A stretch of DNA of 64,000 nt from Flavobacteriaceae bacterium (lineage in GTDB: Bacteria > Bacteroidota > Bacteroidia > Flavobacteriales > Flavobacteriaceae), in the NCBI GenBank assembly GCA_002707025.1, contig PALG01000015.1, positions 1 to 64,000 on the forward strand, given 5' to 3'. Under the pieces are notes generated by a model, which saw only the letters and a list, made by a program, of their open reading frames with translations, searched no databases and was not told the origin of the DNA. The first letter of the stretch is position 1. Each line of letters begins with the position of its first letter. A program made the position numbers and the translations under genes. Of the stretch, positions 25,996 through 35,351 are shown in pieces.

Positions 25996-27346
25996 TTTTT
26001 CTGAAAAAAAGCTCCCAAAGGGCAAACCCAATAACTGTGGTATATTCTATTGCTACCCAAACCATATTTTCTTCTACGGAAGTTTCCCCATAGGCAGCAT
26101 AACTCACCATAACCATTACGCTCCATAGTAATGGAAAGCGGTACTTCGTAAAAATACTGAGGAGTAGAGGTGTTGCTAAGTACCAAGGGTGTACGGTGGT
26201 GGAGAGTAAGAAGTAGCCACTTATCGCAAACAGCATTGCGGTGATTAAGGATTTAGCATTTTTATTGCTTCGGAAGAAAGTAAGCAGTAAAATGAATAGC
26301 ACTACTACAAGTGGTAGGATTTTACCCACGGATTCAATAATATTCCAGCCAATGGTTTGAAAACCAATCCAGCGAATCACATAATACACACTGGCATTGA
26401 ATTCGAAGTTTTGAAACCACAAAGCGGTGGTGGAAACATAGTTATTCAAAAAGCTTTCTGAAACAAAGGGCACAAAAGTAAGTACGGTAATGATGGTTAC
26501 TAGACTATAAAATGCTAGTAACTGAAAGATGTTTTTAGACTTGGATGCCTTTCGATGCCAGAACCACTGTACAAAAAGAGGTAAAAAGAGTAATGGGATT
26601 AGTTTGGTGCTAATGGATAAAGCCCACACAGCGGCCGCTCCCAACCATTGTTTTTTCTGAAACAGGTACAACCCGCATACTACAAAAAAGAGCATGACCC
26701 CTTCAAAGTGCAGGTTGCCCGTGAGTTCGATGATGATAAACGGATTCAGGAAATACCAAAAAATATTTTTCTGGGGAAATTGAAGGTTTTTCAACAATTT
26801 CCTTCCGAAGTAAAGAATCCCTAAATCGGCCATGATAATGGGAAGCCGAAGCAATAGGATTCCCAACCCAATGTGTTTTCCCATGAATGTGCCAGCAAAG
26901 GCAAAAAACAATTGGTTTACGGGGGGATAATTGCTAAAATGACTGGCGTTTAAATCGCCCATGCCTTGGTGAAGGGTGGAAGCGAGATTCATGGAAGCCC
27001 CATAAAATGAAGGGTTTTTCATAAAGGCCTGTACGGTAAATTCGTACGGACTTACTCCTTGGGCGACTAATTGTCCGTCCCATAAAAAACGATAAAAATC
27101 CTGAGAAAGATTGGGGGTGGCTAGAAGAAAAACCAATCGGAAAACAATACCAATCACTACCAAAAATCTAAAATTCCAACCTTGAAGTTTTAGTAGCTGG
27201 TAGCTAAGAAAGCACAAGCCTGCGTAGAGGGTAATAAGTTTTGGAAAATCACTTCTCACCAAATCATACGCAAAACTCCCATACATGACCGCGCAAAGCA
27301 GTGCTAAAAGTAAGGGAGTTCGGTATAATTTTAACTGGTTAAGCAT
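25955..27346 (-). CDS. GT-C family mannosyltransferase-like membrane protein
   Basis: 463 aa with about ten to twelve hydrophobic helices. LSQDFYRFLWDGQLVAQGVSPYEF (in two parts: residues ~80-104) is the Asp-Arg-WDG signature of polyprenol-phosphate-dependent mannosyl/hexosyl transferases, and FSNYPPVNQLFFAF follows as the second lumen-side motif. Acts in the inner membrane, using a lipid-linked sugar; acceptor unknown. Starts 7 nt after the TolB-like gene ends, so it shares that transcript. Confidence 0.8.
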   Translation of the reverse strand: MLNQLKLYRTPLLLALLCAVMYGSFAYDLVRSDFPKLITLYAGLCFLSYQLLKLQGWNFRFLVVIGIVFRLVFLLATPNLSQDFYRFLWDGQLVAQGVSPYEFTVQAFMKNPSFYGASMNLASTLHQGMGDLNASHFSNYPPVNQLFFAFAGTFMGKHIGLGILLLRLPIIMADLGILYFGRKLLKNLQFPQKNIFWYFLNPFIIIELTGNLHFEGVMLFFVVCGLYLFQKKQWLGAAAVWALSISTKLIPLLFLPLFVQWFWHRKASKSKNIFQLLAFYSLVTIITVLTFVPFVSESFLNNYVSTTALWFQNFEFNASVYYVIRWIGFQTIGWNIIESVGKILPLVVVLFILLLTFFRSNKNAKSLITAMLFAISGYFLLSTTVHPWYLATPLLLSIFTKYRFPLLWSVMVMVSYAAYGETSVEENMVWVAIEYTTVIGFALWELFFRKTTPEIPLQESQNT

Positions 27347-27353
27347 TCATGTG

Positions 27354-28457
27354 TTAATCCGTCCATTCGGCAATAAAGAGGTTGGTATCCCTTGTGCCTC
27401 CGTTGTTTCGGTTGGAGGAGAACACCAGGTACTTTCCATCGTTGCTAAAAACAGGGAAAGCATCAAAGGTTTCACCGTGTGTGACACGCTCTAAGTTCTT
27501 CCCGTCGATATCGATCATGTATAAATTAAAAGGAAACCCTCTTTCGGCTTCAAAATTACTGGAGAAAAGTATTTTTTCGCCACTTGGGTGGAAAAACGGA
27601 CTCCAATTAGCATTGCCCAAATTGGTGAGTTGCTTTAAATTACTTCCGTCGGCATCACAGATAAAGAGTTCCATTTCGGTAGGTTGCACCAATCCTTCAG
27701 AAAGCAATTGTTTGTATTCCTGAATGGCTTCTTCGGTTTTAGGTCTTGATGCCCTAAAGATAATTTTGGTTCCATCGGGAGAGAAAAAGGCACCGCCGTC
27801 GTATCCAAGTTCGTCGGTAATTTGAGTGACCTCACTTCCGTCGATATTCATGGTGTAAAGCTCCAAATCGCCACTACGGGTTGAGGTGAAAACAATTTTA
27901 TCCCCTTTTGGAGAAACCGTGGCCTCGGCATCGTACCCGGGCTCGTTGGTTAATTGTCCTGTAATATTCCCTTCTAGATCGGCCACGAAAATATCGAAAC
28001 TATCGTACACCGGCCATACATAGCGCCCATTTTTACGAAGGGGCACTTCAGGACAGTTTTCGTCTACCAAATGGGTAGAAGCATAGACAATGTGCTGGTT
28101 GTCTGGCAAGAAGTAGGCACAGGTAGTTCGCCCCTTACCTGTGCTCACCATGGGTGGCTTAGTATCTTGGAACGTTTCATCGGCATTCATCAAAAACATC
28201 TGGTCACATTCCAATCCCCATTCGCTGTAATTGGATTGGAAGATTAATTTTTGATCATCGAAACTCCAATAAGCTTCTGCGTTATCCCCACCAAAAGTAA
28301 CTTGTCGCAATGACTTAAAGTGGGTTTCCTCTGGATAGATTAGGGAGTCTTTTGTGCTTTCTATTGGATTTTCGGTTGGGGCTGCTACTTTTTTTTCTTC
28401 GGAATTTTTACAAGATAAAAGCGAAGAAAGTAACATAAGTGACCATAAGTATCTCAT
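27354..28457 (-). CDS. TolB-like beta-propeller lipoprotein
   Basis: 367 aa. Lipobox SLLSC (Cys16). Several WD40/PD40-type blades follow: YWSFDDQKLIFQSNYS, VSPKGDKIVFTSTRSGDLELY, FSPDGTKIIFRASRP, FHPSGEKILFSSN and FSNDGKYLVFSSNRNN. Such periplasmic TolB-like propellers usually bind peptides or proteins. Divergent from the M28 peptidase with only 31 nt between start codons; also cotranscribed with the mannosyltransferase. Confidence 0.88.
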   Translation of the reverse strand: MRYLWSLMLLSSLLSCKNSEEKKVAAPTENPIESTKDSLIYPEETHFKSLRQVTFGGDNAEAYWSFDDQKLIFQSNYSEWGLECDQMFLMNADETFQDTKPPMVSTGKGRTTCAYFLPDNQHIVYASTHLVDENCPEVPLRKNGRYVWPVYDSFDIFVADLEGNITGQLTNEPGYDAEATVSPKGDKIVFTSTRSGDLELYTMNIDGSEVTQITDELGYDGGAFFSPDGTKIIFRASRPKTEEAIQEYKQLLSEGLVQPTEMELFICDADGSNLKQLTNLGNANWSPFFHPSGEKILFSSNFEAERGFPFNLYMIDIDGKNLERVTHGETFDAFPVFSNDGKYLVFSSNRNNGGTRDTNLFIAEWTD

Positions 28458-28465
28458 ATTTCAAT

Positions 28466-28483
28466 TATTTTTGTGCAAAAATA
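28466..28483. promoter_or_regulatory. Overlapping face-to-face -7 elements
   Basis: TATTTTTG (28466-28473) for the + strand peptidase and the reverse complement CAAAAATA (28476-28483) for the minus-strand lipoprotein flank a central TG, making an 18-bp near-palindrome. Each -7 box predicts a leader of about 12 nt. Confidence 0.55.
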
Positions 28484-28488
28484 GAGAT

Positions 28489-29724
28489 ATGCGACTAATT
28501 CTTCCACTTTTTTTGATAGTCATTTTAATTTCCTGCCAGGAAAAAGCTGAAACCAAGGTTGTTTCCTTGGAAGAGGATGTTACTTTTTTAGCTTCCGATA
28601 GCTTACAAGGACGTGCTACGGGTACGCAAGGCGAGAGAATTGCGGCCGATTATGTAGCCGAGCGATTTGAAGCGATGGGCTTGCAAGGGAAAGGGGAAGC
28701 GGGCTATTTTCAAGACTTTGTATTTAAACCCAGTACCAATCCGCATCAAGAAGCCACCTTTGTAGAGGGTGCTTCCGATAGCACGCAGACGGGAAGGAAC
28801 GTAATTGCTTATATAGATAATCAAGCAGCTAAGACAGTAATTATCGGAGCCCATTTTGATCATTTGGGTATGGGAGGTCAAGGTTCCTTATATCGTGGAG
28901 AAGTACCTGCCATTCATAACGGAGCCGATGATAATGCCAGTGGAGTGGCCGTGATGTTACAATTGGCTGGCCGATTGAAAAAGTTGGAGAACGCACAAAG
29001 CAATTTTCTGTTCATCGGATTTTCTGGAGAAGAATTAGGCCTTTTAGGATCCAATTACTTTGCAAAAAACCCAACCATCGATTTGCAAAAAGTAAATCTG
29101 ATGATCAATATGGATATGGTGGGACGGTTAAATGCTGAAAATACCCTAGCGGTTCATGGGGTGGGAACTTCCCCAGGTTTCAAGCAATTACTATTTGCCA
29201 ATAACGATCAAGAATTCAATATTGCGGAACACGAGAGCGGGATAGGCCCCAGTGACCATACTTCTTTTTATTTAGCCGATGTGCCCGTGTTACATTTCTT
29301 TACAGGACAGCATGAAGATTATCACAAGCCCAGTGATGATTCTGAAAAGCTGAATTATGAAGGCATGCGTAAAATCGAAAATTACATTTTCAATATTGTG
29401 ACCGACTTAGATGATGATGCGAAGTTGGCCTTCCGAAAAACCAAAAACGAAAGCGAAGAAACCCCACGATTTAAAGTTGGATTGGGAGTGGTGCCCGATT
29501 ATCTGTTTACCGGGGAAGGAATGCGTATCGATGGTATTAGTGAGGACAAGCCTGCCCAAAAAGCGGGATTACAAAAAGGCGACATCGTTAAAAAATTGGG
29601 GGATCAGCCCATTACCGACATGATGAGTTATATGAAAGCTTTGGCTACCTATAGCGAAGGCGATAGTACCTTAGTAACCATTGAGCGTGAGGGGGCTTCA
29701 ATGGAGGTAGAGGTGCAGTTTTAA
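28489..29724 (+). CDS. M28 family zinc aminopeptidase lipoprotein with PDZ domain
   Basis: 411 aa from the ATG at 28489; an upstream in-frame start would read back into the divergent lipoprotein gene. Lipobox LISC (Cys11). Two-zinc peptidase motifs: GAHFDHLG (first His), NGADDNASG (bridging Asp), SGEELGLLGS (catalytic Glu plus ligand Glu), INMDMVGRL (Asp) and GPSDHTSFYLADVP (His). A PDZ domain fills the last ~90 residues (IDGISEDKPAQKAGLQKGDIV). Likely releases N-terminal residues of peptides at the cell envelope. Its stop overlaps the convergent LpxR-like stop codon (TTAA). Confidence 0.9.
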   Translation: MRLILPLFLIVILISCQEKAETKVVSLEEDVTFLASDSLQGRATGTQGERIAADYVAERFEAMGLQGKGEAGYFQDFVFKPSTNPHQEATFVEGASDSTQTGRNVIAYIDNQAAKTVIIGAHFDHLGMGGQGSLYRGEVPAIHNGADDNASGVAVMLQLAGRLKKLENAQSNFLFIGFSGEELGLLGSNYFAKNPTIDLQKVNLMINMDMVGRLNAENTLAVHGVGTSPGFKQLLFANNDQEFNIAEHESGIGPSDHTSFYLADVPVLHFFTGQHEDYHKPSDDSEKLNYEGMRKIENYIFNIVTDLDDDAKLAFRKTKNESEETPRFKVGLGVVPDYLFTGEGMRIDGISEDKPAQKAGLQKGDIVKKLGDQPITDMMSYMKALATYSEGDSTLVTIEREGASMEVEVQF

Positions 29725-30626
29725 AAACTTCTTGCATAACTTACTTGTAAGTATTTGATGTTGCCCAAACCTTCGGCTTCACTACTCACAAAATAATACC
29801 CTACTCGGTATTCATTTTTATTAAAACGATGATGAAACTTGTAGGCAGTTAACTTAACATGACTATTGGGCTCTTGTATGAGTCCGGGTAAATTCTGCTC
29901 AAATAGGACATTTCGGGAGACCCATCGGTAATTCCAATGGATGGAAAAATAGATTTCACGTTCCAAATCGCCAATTTGTCCATAAGCCATGCTTTTGCGA
30001 ATCGGACTTTTCCTTCCAAAGAAAATCTCGCCTCCCATTTCTGCATAAATATCCTTGGTGCCATAGGTGACACTTGGCGTAGGCACAATAGATACTCCAA
30101 AAGGAATAGGAGCCAATTGCCATTCGGTTTTATAGGATAAGGAAAGATTGGTGTGGAACTGGTTGGGCATTTCCTCGGCCCAACTAGGTACAACATACTG
30201 GACAATGTTTTTATGGTACCAACGCTGAAAACCCCCTGCACCAGAATTGGGTCCTATAATCCCCAACAGCAGTTTTGCTTCAAAGAGATCTTGGGTGGCA
30301 ACAGTATAGCTAGTTTCGAGGCCTAGGAAACCTGCATACCTTCGGTCCATATCCCGAAGGGAGGAGGTTCTTAAATTGTCGGGAGTATAGGCTTTTTGAT
30401 ACAGTTGAAAACGAATTTGTTCCCGGGTGTTCTTAAAAATGCCTTGCTTCCATTTTCTTGTGTAATCAACCCCTAAGCCAAAAGAGTAGTAGCGGTCTGT
30501 AAGGGTAAGGAAATCGTTGTCATGCCAAATTGCTATTTGATTTTTAGGGGATTCTTGGCTAAAAGTTGCCAAGGGCAAACTCATTAAACATAACATTTTA
30601 AGGAAGCTCCTAAAAACTTCGGGCAT
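29721..30626 (-). CDS. LpxR-like lipid A deacylase family outer-membrane protein (copy 2)
   Basis: ~301 aa from ATG 30626 (alternative 30596), with a short signal peptide (LKMLCLMSLPLATFSQ). The HDNDFLTLTDRYYSFG block carries the Asn-Asp active-site pair of DUF2219/LpxR, and QRWYH holds Gln-x3-His, matching the Gln118/His122 spacing of Salmonella LpxR. Alternating beta strands to the C-terminal Phe (QVSYARSF) fit an outer-membrane barrel. LpxR removes 3'-acyl chains from lipid A; activity here is inferred. It overlaps the neighbouring paralog by 17 nt. Confidence 0.8.
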   Translation of the reverse strand: MPEVFRSFLKMLCLMSLPLATFSQESPKNQIAIWHDNDFLTLTDRYYSFGLGVDYTRKWKQGIFKNTREQIRFQLYQKAYTPDNLRTSSLRDMDRRYAGFLGLETSYTVATQDLFEAKLLLGIIGPNSGAGGFQRWYHKNIVQYVVPSWAEEMPNQFHTNLSLSYKTEWQLAPIPFGVSIVPTPSVTYGTKDIYAEMGGEIFFGRKSPIRKSMAYGQIGDLEREIYFSIHWNYRWVSRNVLFEQNLPGLIQEPNSHVKLTAYKFHHRFNKNEYRVGYYFVSSEAEGLGNIKYLQVSYARSF

Positions 30627-31548
30627 AGGTAAACGAAATATACAAGTGAGGCTCGGCTTTAAAAGTTCTTGGGGTTTCAAAATTATAGGTAAGTTTTAGG
30701 TCATTTCGTCCTCTTCTAAAAAAGAGTTCAAAATTGTAAAAGAATATTTGATGATAGGGTTCCAATAGGTACGTAGAACTATCACTAATGATATGTCCTT
30801 CGATTAAGGAGTCATGAAACAAGTAGCGGTAGCCTAACCGAACCGCAAAAAAGAATTCCCTTTCCAAGTGCCCCAATTGTTTGTAAGCGATACTATTTTG
30901 AAGGCTGCTTCTTTTTCCGAAGTAAAAAATGGCATCATTCTGTAGGTATAAATCCCTTGTGCCGAAAGCAGTTTTGGGGTTCAAGGCAAAATGGACACTA
31001 AAGGGGTTGGGAAGCAGCTTCCATTCCCTTACAAAATCCAAATAGAAATTTGCATGCACATTGTTTTCTATTTGTTCGTTCCAGGTTGCCACTCGTGAGC
31101 CTTCTGCCGCGGTACTATGAAAGGAACTTTGTACAAATTCGGCTCCAGAAATAGGGCCTGTAACCCCTATTACAAAATTGAAATTCCAAAACCTTTTGGG
31201 ATTGCTATAGCTTAGTTCATTCGAAAAACCTAAAAACCCTGCAAAGGGTCTTTCGTAGGTTAAATAGTTGGGTTCTTCCAAATCGGCCGGAGTATAGATT
31301 TCCTGAAAAAGATAAAAGCCAAAATGGGATTTTGAAAGACTGTCGGGAGATTGGGTGAGGAGCTTTCTAAGTCCTAGAAAAGTCCCTGTGGAATAATACC
31401 GATCGGTGAAATGAAGAAAGTCGTTATCTTCCCGAAGCTCAAATTGTTTATGATAACCGGTAAGGGGTTTAGGTTGTTTTTTTTGCCCCAACGAGGAAAA
31501 AGACTGAAAGGCAAAGAGAAGGCATATAAAGTGTAATGTTCTTTTCAG
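30610..31548 (-). CDS. LpxR-like lipid A deacylase family outer-membrane protein (copy 1)
   Basis: Paralog of the downstream gene. Same block (REDNDFLHFTDRYYSTG), same QSSFH spacing and the same C-terminal ITFTYARSF. No ATG exists near the start: TTG at 31491 would drop the signal peptide. The in-frame upstream codons encode KRTLHFICLLFAFQSFSSLG, a good signal peptide preceded by CTG (31548) and ATT (31551), so I set the start at CTG 31548 (~312 aa). This rests on an unusual start codon. Lies 15 nt after the GT2 gene. Confidence 0.75.
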   Translation of the reverse strand: MKRTLHFICLLFAFQSFSSLGQKKQPKPLTGYHKQFELREDNDFLHFTDRYYSTGTFLGLRKLLTQSPDSLSKSHFGFYLFQEIYTPADLEEPNYLTYERPFAGFLGFSNELSYSNPKRFWNFNFVIGVTGPISGAEFVQSSFHSTAAEGSRVATWNEQIENNVHANFYLDFVREWKLLPNPFSVHFALNPKTAFGTRDLYLQNDAIFYFGKRSSLQNSIAYKQLGHLEREFFFAVRLGYRYLFHDSLIEGHIISDSSTYLLEPYHQIFFYNFELFFRRGRNDLKLTYNFETPRTFKAEPHLYISFTYARSF

Positions 31549-31563
31549 AATAGCGTTGGTTAG

Positions 31564-33054
31564 TTATACTTTACTCAAAATACTCTTGAAAAATACAAAA
31601 CCAAAACCAATAAATAACATCAAATGGAACGGAAATAATCCAAAATCCCCGCCTTGGTCACCTACTACAAAGGCACTGTACATGCCAAATGCAAAATAAA
31701 GCATCAAGATTCCTTCAATAATAATATTGGGTGTAATGCCTTTCCGAAGGTATTTGTTGTTCTTCCAACTGTCTTTCACGGCCGATAAATTGAATTTCGG
31801 AGTACGGACAAATTCACTTTTTTTTCCTAAGTGTCCTTCAAGAACTGCTACCGAATTATGTACTGAAAACCCCATAGCGATCGAAAAGAAAACAAAAAAC
31901 ATTCCTACATATTCCATGAACTTCAGAAAACCACTTCCGTAGATTTTTTTAAAAGTATACCAATAACAGATAAAAAAGATGAGCGTGCTTATCACAAAAA
32001 AGCTCATCACGATAAAGTAGGTTTTTAAATGTGCATATTCATTTTTGATATACAACATCGGGATGCTTAAAATGGCAACAATTAAAACATTCAAGAACAT
32101 GGTACTATTCAATAAATGTAAAATACCATGCACTTTGGTTTTAAAGGAAGCATTTTTATTTTTTAGTACTTTCCAGAGCATTTTCTGAAAGTTTTCGGCC
32201 CCTCCCTTATTCCAGCGAAACTGTTGTGATCTTGCCGCACTAATCACCACAGGAAGTTCGGCCGGGGTTTGCACATCTTCCAGGTATTTGAATTTCCAAT
32301 TCTTCAATTGCGCCCGGTAGCTCAAATCCAAGTCTTCCGTAAGGGTGTCTCCTTCCCAATTTCCGGCATCTAGGATGCAGTCTTTTCTCCAAATTCCAGC
32401 GGTGCCATTAAAATTGATAAAGTGTCCCTTACTGTTCCTTCCAACTTGTTCTAAGGTGAAATGAGCGTCCAATGCAAAAGCCTGTACGCGTGTGAGAATT
32501 GAATAATCCCGGTTGAGATGCGCCCAGCGGGTTTGAACCACACCAATTTCAGGATTTTTAAAAAAGGGAACAGTTTTTAGCAACCAATCGCTTTCTGGCA
32601 GGAAATCGGCATCAAAAATGGCGATAAATTCCCCTTTCGCAATTTTTAGCCCCTCTTTCAAGGCTCCTGCCTTAAAACCGGTTCTTTTTTCTCTGGTGAT
32701 ATGTTGAATATCCAGTCCAGTTTGCTGAAGTTCCTTCACTTTTTGTGCGGTGGCTTCCAGGGACTCATCGGTGGAATCGTCCAATACCTGAATTTCCAGT
32801 TTGTCTTTAGGGTAGGTGATATGCGAAATATTTTCCAATAGGCGTTCCATCACATATAGTTCGTTATACACGGGAAGCTGAATGGTTACATAGGGGGTTT
32901 CTTCGGGAAGGGAAAGATTGAATTTAGGTGCTTTGTCGTCTCTTTTCTTGGCACGAAGGTAGTTGAATAACAAGTTTAGCTGAGATAGCGCATACATGAA
33001 AATCAATAAAAGTGCTGCGGAATAAATAAGGATGACAATGGTTTCCCAAATCAT
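31564..33054 (-). CDS. Membrane GT2 glycosyltransferase, cellulose-synthase-like
   Basis: 496 aa. One N-terminal helix, then a GT-A domain with DDSTDE, FDADFLPE (DxD metal site), TEDLDLSYRAQ (catalytic Asp region) and QQFRWNKGG (QxxRW product motif). Four C-terminal transmembrane helices complete a processive-synthase layout. Could make a polysaccharide or a glycolipid; the sequence does not tell which. Overlaps the other GT2 gene by 4 nt. Confidence 0.88.
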   Translation of the reverse strand: MIWETIVILIYSAALLLIFMYALSQLNLLFNYLRAKKRDDKAPKFNLSLPEETPYVTIQLPVYNELYVMERLLENISHITYPKDKLEIQVLDDSTDESLEATAQKVKELQQTGLDIQHITREKRTGFKAGALKEGLKIAKGEFIAIFDADFLPESDWLLKTVPFFKNPEIGVVQTRWAHLNRDYSILTRVQAFALDAHFTLEQVGRNSKGHFINFNGTAGIWRKDCILDAGNWEGDTLTEDLDLSYRAQLKNWKFKYLEDVQTPAELPVVISAARSQQFRWNKGGAENFQKMLWKVLKNKNASFKTKVHGILHLLNSTMFLNVLIVAILSIPMLYIKNEYAHLKTYFIVMSFFVISTLIFFICYWYTFKKIYGSGFLKFMEYVGMFFVFFSIAMGFSVHNSVAVLEGHLGKKSEFVRTPKFNLSAVKDSWKNNKYLRKGITPNIIIEGILMLYFAFGMYSAFVVGDQGGDFGLFPFHLMLFIGFGFVFFKSILSKV

Positions 33055-33746
33055 TTTTTGAAAGCGTATTTAAAAATCCAACCTAAGATTTTGAACCCTG
33101 CAAAGATAGCACCTTTTACCGTACCTGAAACTTTTGAGACACCTATTCGATTTCGGTAGGGTACAGGAATTTCTTGATAGGTATATTTTCGCTTTAACAC
33201 TTTTAACTGCATCTCTACCGTCCATCCATAGGTTTTGTCTTCCATTTGCAGGGCTAAAAGCTTGTTGTACTTAATGGCACGAAAAGGTCCTAAATCGGTA
33301 AATCGGGATCGAAAAAACACTTTCATGAGGGTGGTAGCCAGCCAATTCCCAAATATTTGGGGGAGTGTCATGGAGCCTGCTTCCCGAAGGTTTTTGCTAC
33401 GGGCTCCCAAGGTAAAGTCGATATCCTTTTGTAGAATAGGAGCTACAATTTCCACTAGTTTTTCGGGGTAGTCACTGTAATCACCATCCAGAAATACGAC
33501 AATTTCAGGCTTTTCTTCCTGGGTTTGAATATACGCTAACCCTTTTAAACAGGCATAGCCATATCCCTTTTGGGTTTCCAATAATACCGTGGCACCTGCT
33601 TTTTGGGCAACCTCAGCGGTTTTGTCGGTAGAATGGTTGTTTACCACGATAACTTCGGAAACTATTTCAGGAAGGTCTTGAATCACTAAACCAATGGAAG
33701 CTTCTTCGTTGTAAGCGGGGATAATGACTTTGATGTTAGGGATCAT
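33051..33746 (-). CDS. GT2 glycosyltransferase, polyprenol-phosphate sugar synthase-like
   Basis: 231 aa, no clear membrane helices before the C-terminal amphipathic tail. VIIPAYNEEASIGLVIQDL opens the GT-A fold; VFLDGDYSDYP is the DxD site and GPFRAIKYNKLLAL the acceptor segment, close to DPM1/GtrB-type enzymes. Likely loads a sugar on polyprenol phosphate for the neighbouring membrane transferase. Starts 18 nt after the ferredoxin-type gene. Confidence 0.88.
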   Translation of the reverse strand: MIPNIKVIIPAYNEEASIGLVIQDLPEIVSEVIVVNNHSTDKTAEVAQKAGATVLLETQKGYGYACLKGLAYIQTQEEKPEIVVFLDGDYSDYPEKLVEIVAPILQKDIDFTLGARSKNLREAGSMTLPQIFGNWLATTLMKVFFRSRFTDLGPFRAIKYNKLLALQMEDKTYGWTVEMQLKVLKRKYTYQEIPVPYRNRIGVSKVSGTVKGAIFAGFKILGWIFKYAFKK

Positions 33747-33764
33747 CGAACGGTAACGGAATTT

Positions 33765-35351
33765 CTATTTGTTTAAAAGCTTCAGCAAATCTACGTCATT
33801 TCCTAACAAAACCTCTTGCGAATCGATTCTTCCTTCCAACGGTCCATTTTCCAGTTTTAGGACGCCCCGAGGGCACACCGCCGAGCAAATTCCGCAGCCT
33901 ACACAGCTGGCGCGAACAATATTTTCCCCTTTTTGGGCATAGGCACGTACATCGATACCCATTTCGCAATAGGTGGAACAGTTTCCGCAGGAAATACATT
34001 GTCCGCCATTGGTGGTAATCCTAAATTTACTGAAAAGCCTTTGCTGCAATCCTAAAATAGCCGCCATGGGGCATCCAAAACGACACCATACCCGACTTCC
34101 AAAAATGGGATAAAAACCAGTACCTATCACTCCGCTAAAGATCGCCCCTATTAGAAATCCGTAGGACTTCCGAAGGGTTTCCGCTTCAAAAAGAAAAAGT
34201 TGGGTATTCGAAAAATAATGAATGCCTATTAAACTCAATAGGATCACTAAATAGCCCACAGCTCCGTATTGGGCATCTTTTTGAAGTTCCTTTCTTTTAA
34301 ATACCATAATTAGAACGAAAAGAAGTGTCAGGAACACCGCGACTCCATTTAGAAACACGTCTTTGGTGAGCCAGTATTTTTCAGCATCATATCCTAAATA
34401 GGTCGCCACTACCGCTGTGGTCATGACTACCACAAACACCAAAACACTATGAATGACCCAACGTTCTACCTTCCAGGCCATAGTGGTTTTGTCTGACAGG
34501 TGCCGAAATGGGTCCCCAGCCGTTTCTGCGAGTCCGCCGCAACCACACACCCAGCTACAATACCAGCGTTTACCATATTTGTAGGTAAGAATGGGGGTAA
34601 TAATAAAGATGGAAACGATTCCGAAGCCCAACAAAATAAGTCCTACGGTTCCTGCCGAAATAAATTCGTCCACCCGGTATTGTTCGAAATTGTAATAATT
34701 AAGGGGCCAAATGTTTTTTAGGTCGTAATAGGGCAGTTTGAAGCTTTCCGAATTAAGCCTAGCCATAAACTCTGGGATTAAAAAGGCAAAAGACGTTTGG
34801 AAAAACATGACGCTGATGGTGCGCAATTTTTCATAGCGATTATGACGGTATTTCCAGATAAATTTTATTCCGAAGGCGAAGATTGCAATGGTATAGAGCG
34901 TTCCGTAGACAAACCATTGGCTGGCTGGATTGCCGCTTAAGAAATTGCTCAACGGATCGAAAAGTGCAATCACGCCCGTATTGCTTCCTTCAGCACGTAG
35001 CCCTAAGAACTGCGGAAAAAAATATAGAACGATGTAGAAACCCGTTAAAGAGAGTCCTGCGACCCATGCCCAAAAGCCCCTGCTGGAAATGGAATGGAAC
35101 CATACGCCATCATTCTTAATTCCTTGGGAAGCACCTTTATAGGCTCCGTAGGAAAATAAAATAATTCCCAAGGTAATCGCTGTTAAGGAAACCGTGAGCC
35201 ATGTTGTTTTATTTGGGAAGTTAAGATTGAAGCAGGCCAATAACAAAATGGCCAATCCAGCCAATCCTACTATGGTGGAAATTTTTTGTAGTACATTCAG
35301 GCTTTTGGGCGGTTGTCCGGTTAGGGATAGGTCTCTTTGAAAGGTACTCAT
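33765..35351 (-). CDS. Membrane 4Fe-4S polyferredoxin, NapH/CcoG-like
   Basis: 528 aa. Many transmembrane helices surround two membrane-side Cys motifs (WYCSWVCGCGG and VWCRFGCPMAA), followed by two cytoplasmic/periplasmic 4Fe-4S clusters (CISCGNCSTYC and CVGCGICSAVCPRG). This is the NapH/RdxA-type layout of electron carriers between quinone and soluble partners. The adjoining FAD enzyme, overlapping by 4 nt, is the likely partner. Terminal electron acceptor unknown. Confidence 0.88.
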   Translation of the reverse strand: MSTFQRDLSLTGQPPKSLNVLQKISTIVGLAGLAILLLACFNLNFPNKTTWLTVSLTAITLGIILFSYGAYKGASQGIKNDGVWFHSISSRGFWAWVAGLSLTGFYIVLYFFPQFLGLRAEGSNTGVIALFDPLSNFLSGNPASQWFVYGTLYTIAIFAFGIKFIWKYRHNRYEKLRTISVMFFQTSFAFLIPEFMARLNSESFKLPYYDLKNIWPLNYYNFEQYRVDEFISAGTVGLILLGFGIVSIFIITPILTYKYGKRWYCSWVCGCGGLAETAGDPFRHLSDKTTMAWKVERWVIHSVLVFVVVMTTAVVATYLGYDAEKYWLTKDVFLNGVAVFLTLLFVLIMVFKRKELQKDAQYGAVGYLVILLSLIGIHYFSNTQLFLFEAETLRKSYGFLIGAIFSGVIGTGFYPIFGSRVWCRFGCPMAAILGLQQRLFSKFRITTNGGQCISCGNCSTYCEMGIDVRAYAQKGENIVRASCVGCGICSAVCPRGVLKLENGPLEGRIDSQEVLLGNDVDLLKLLNK

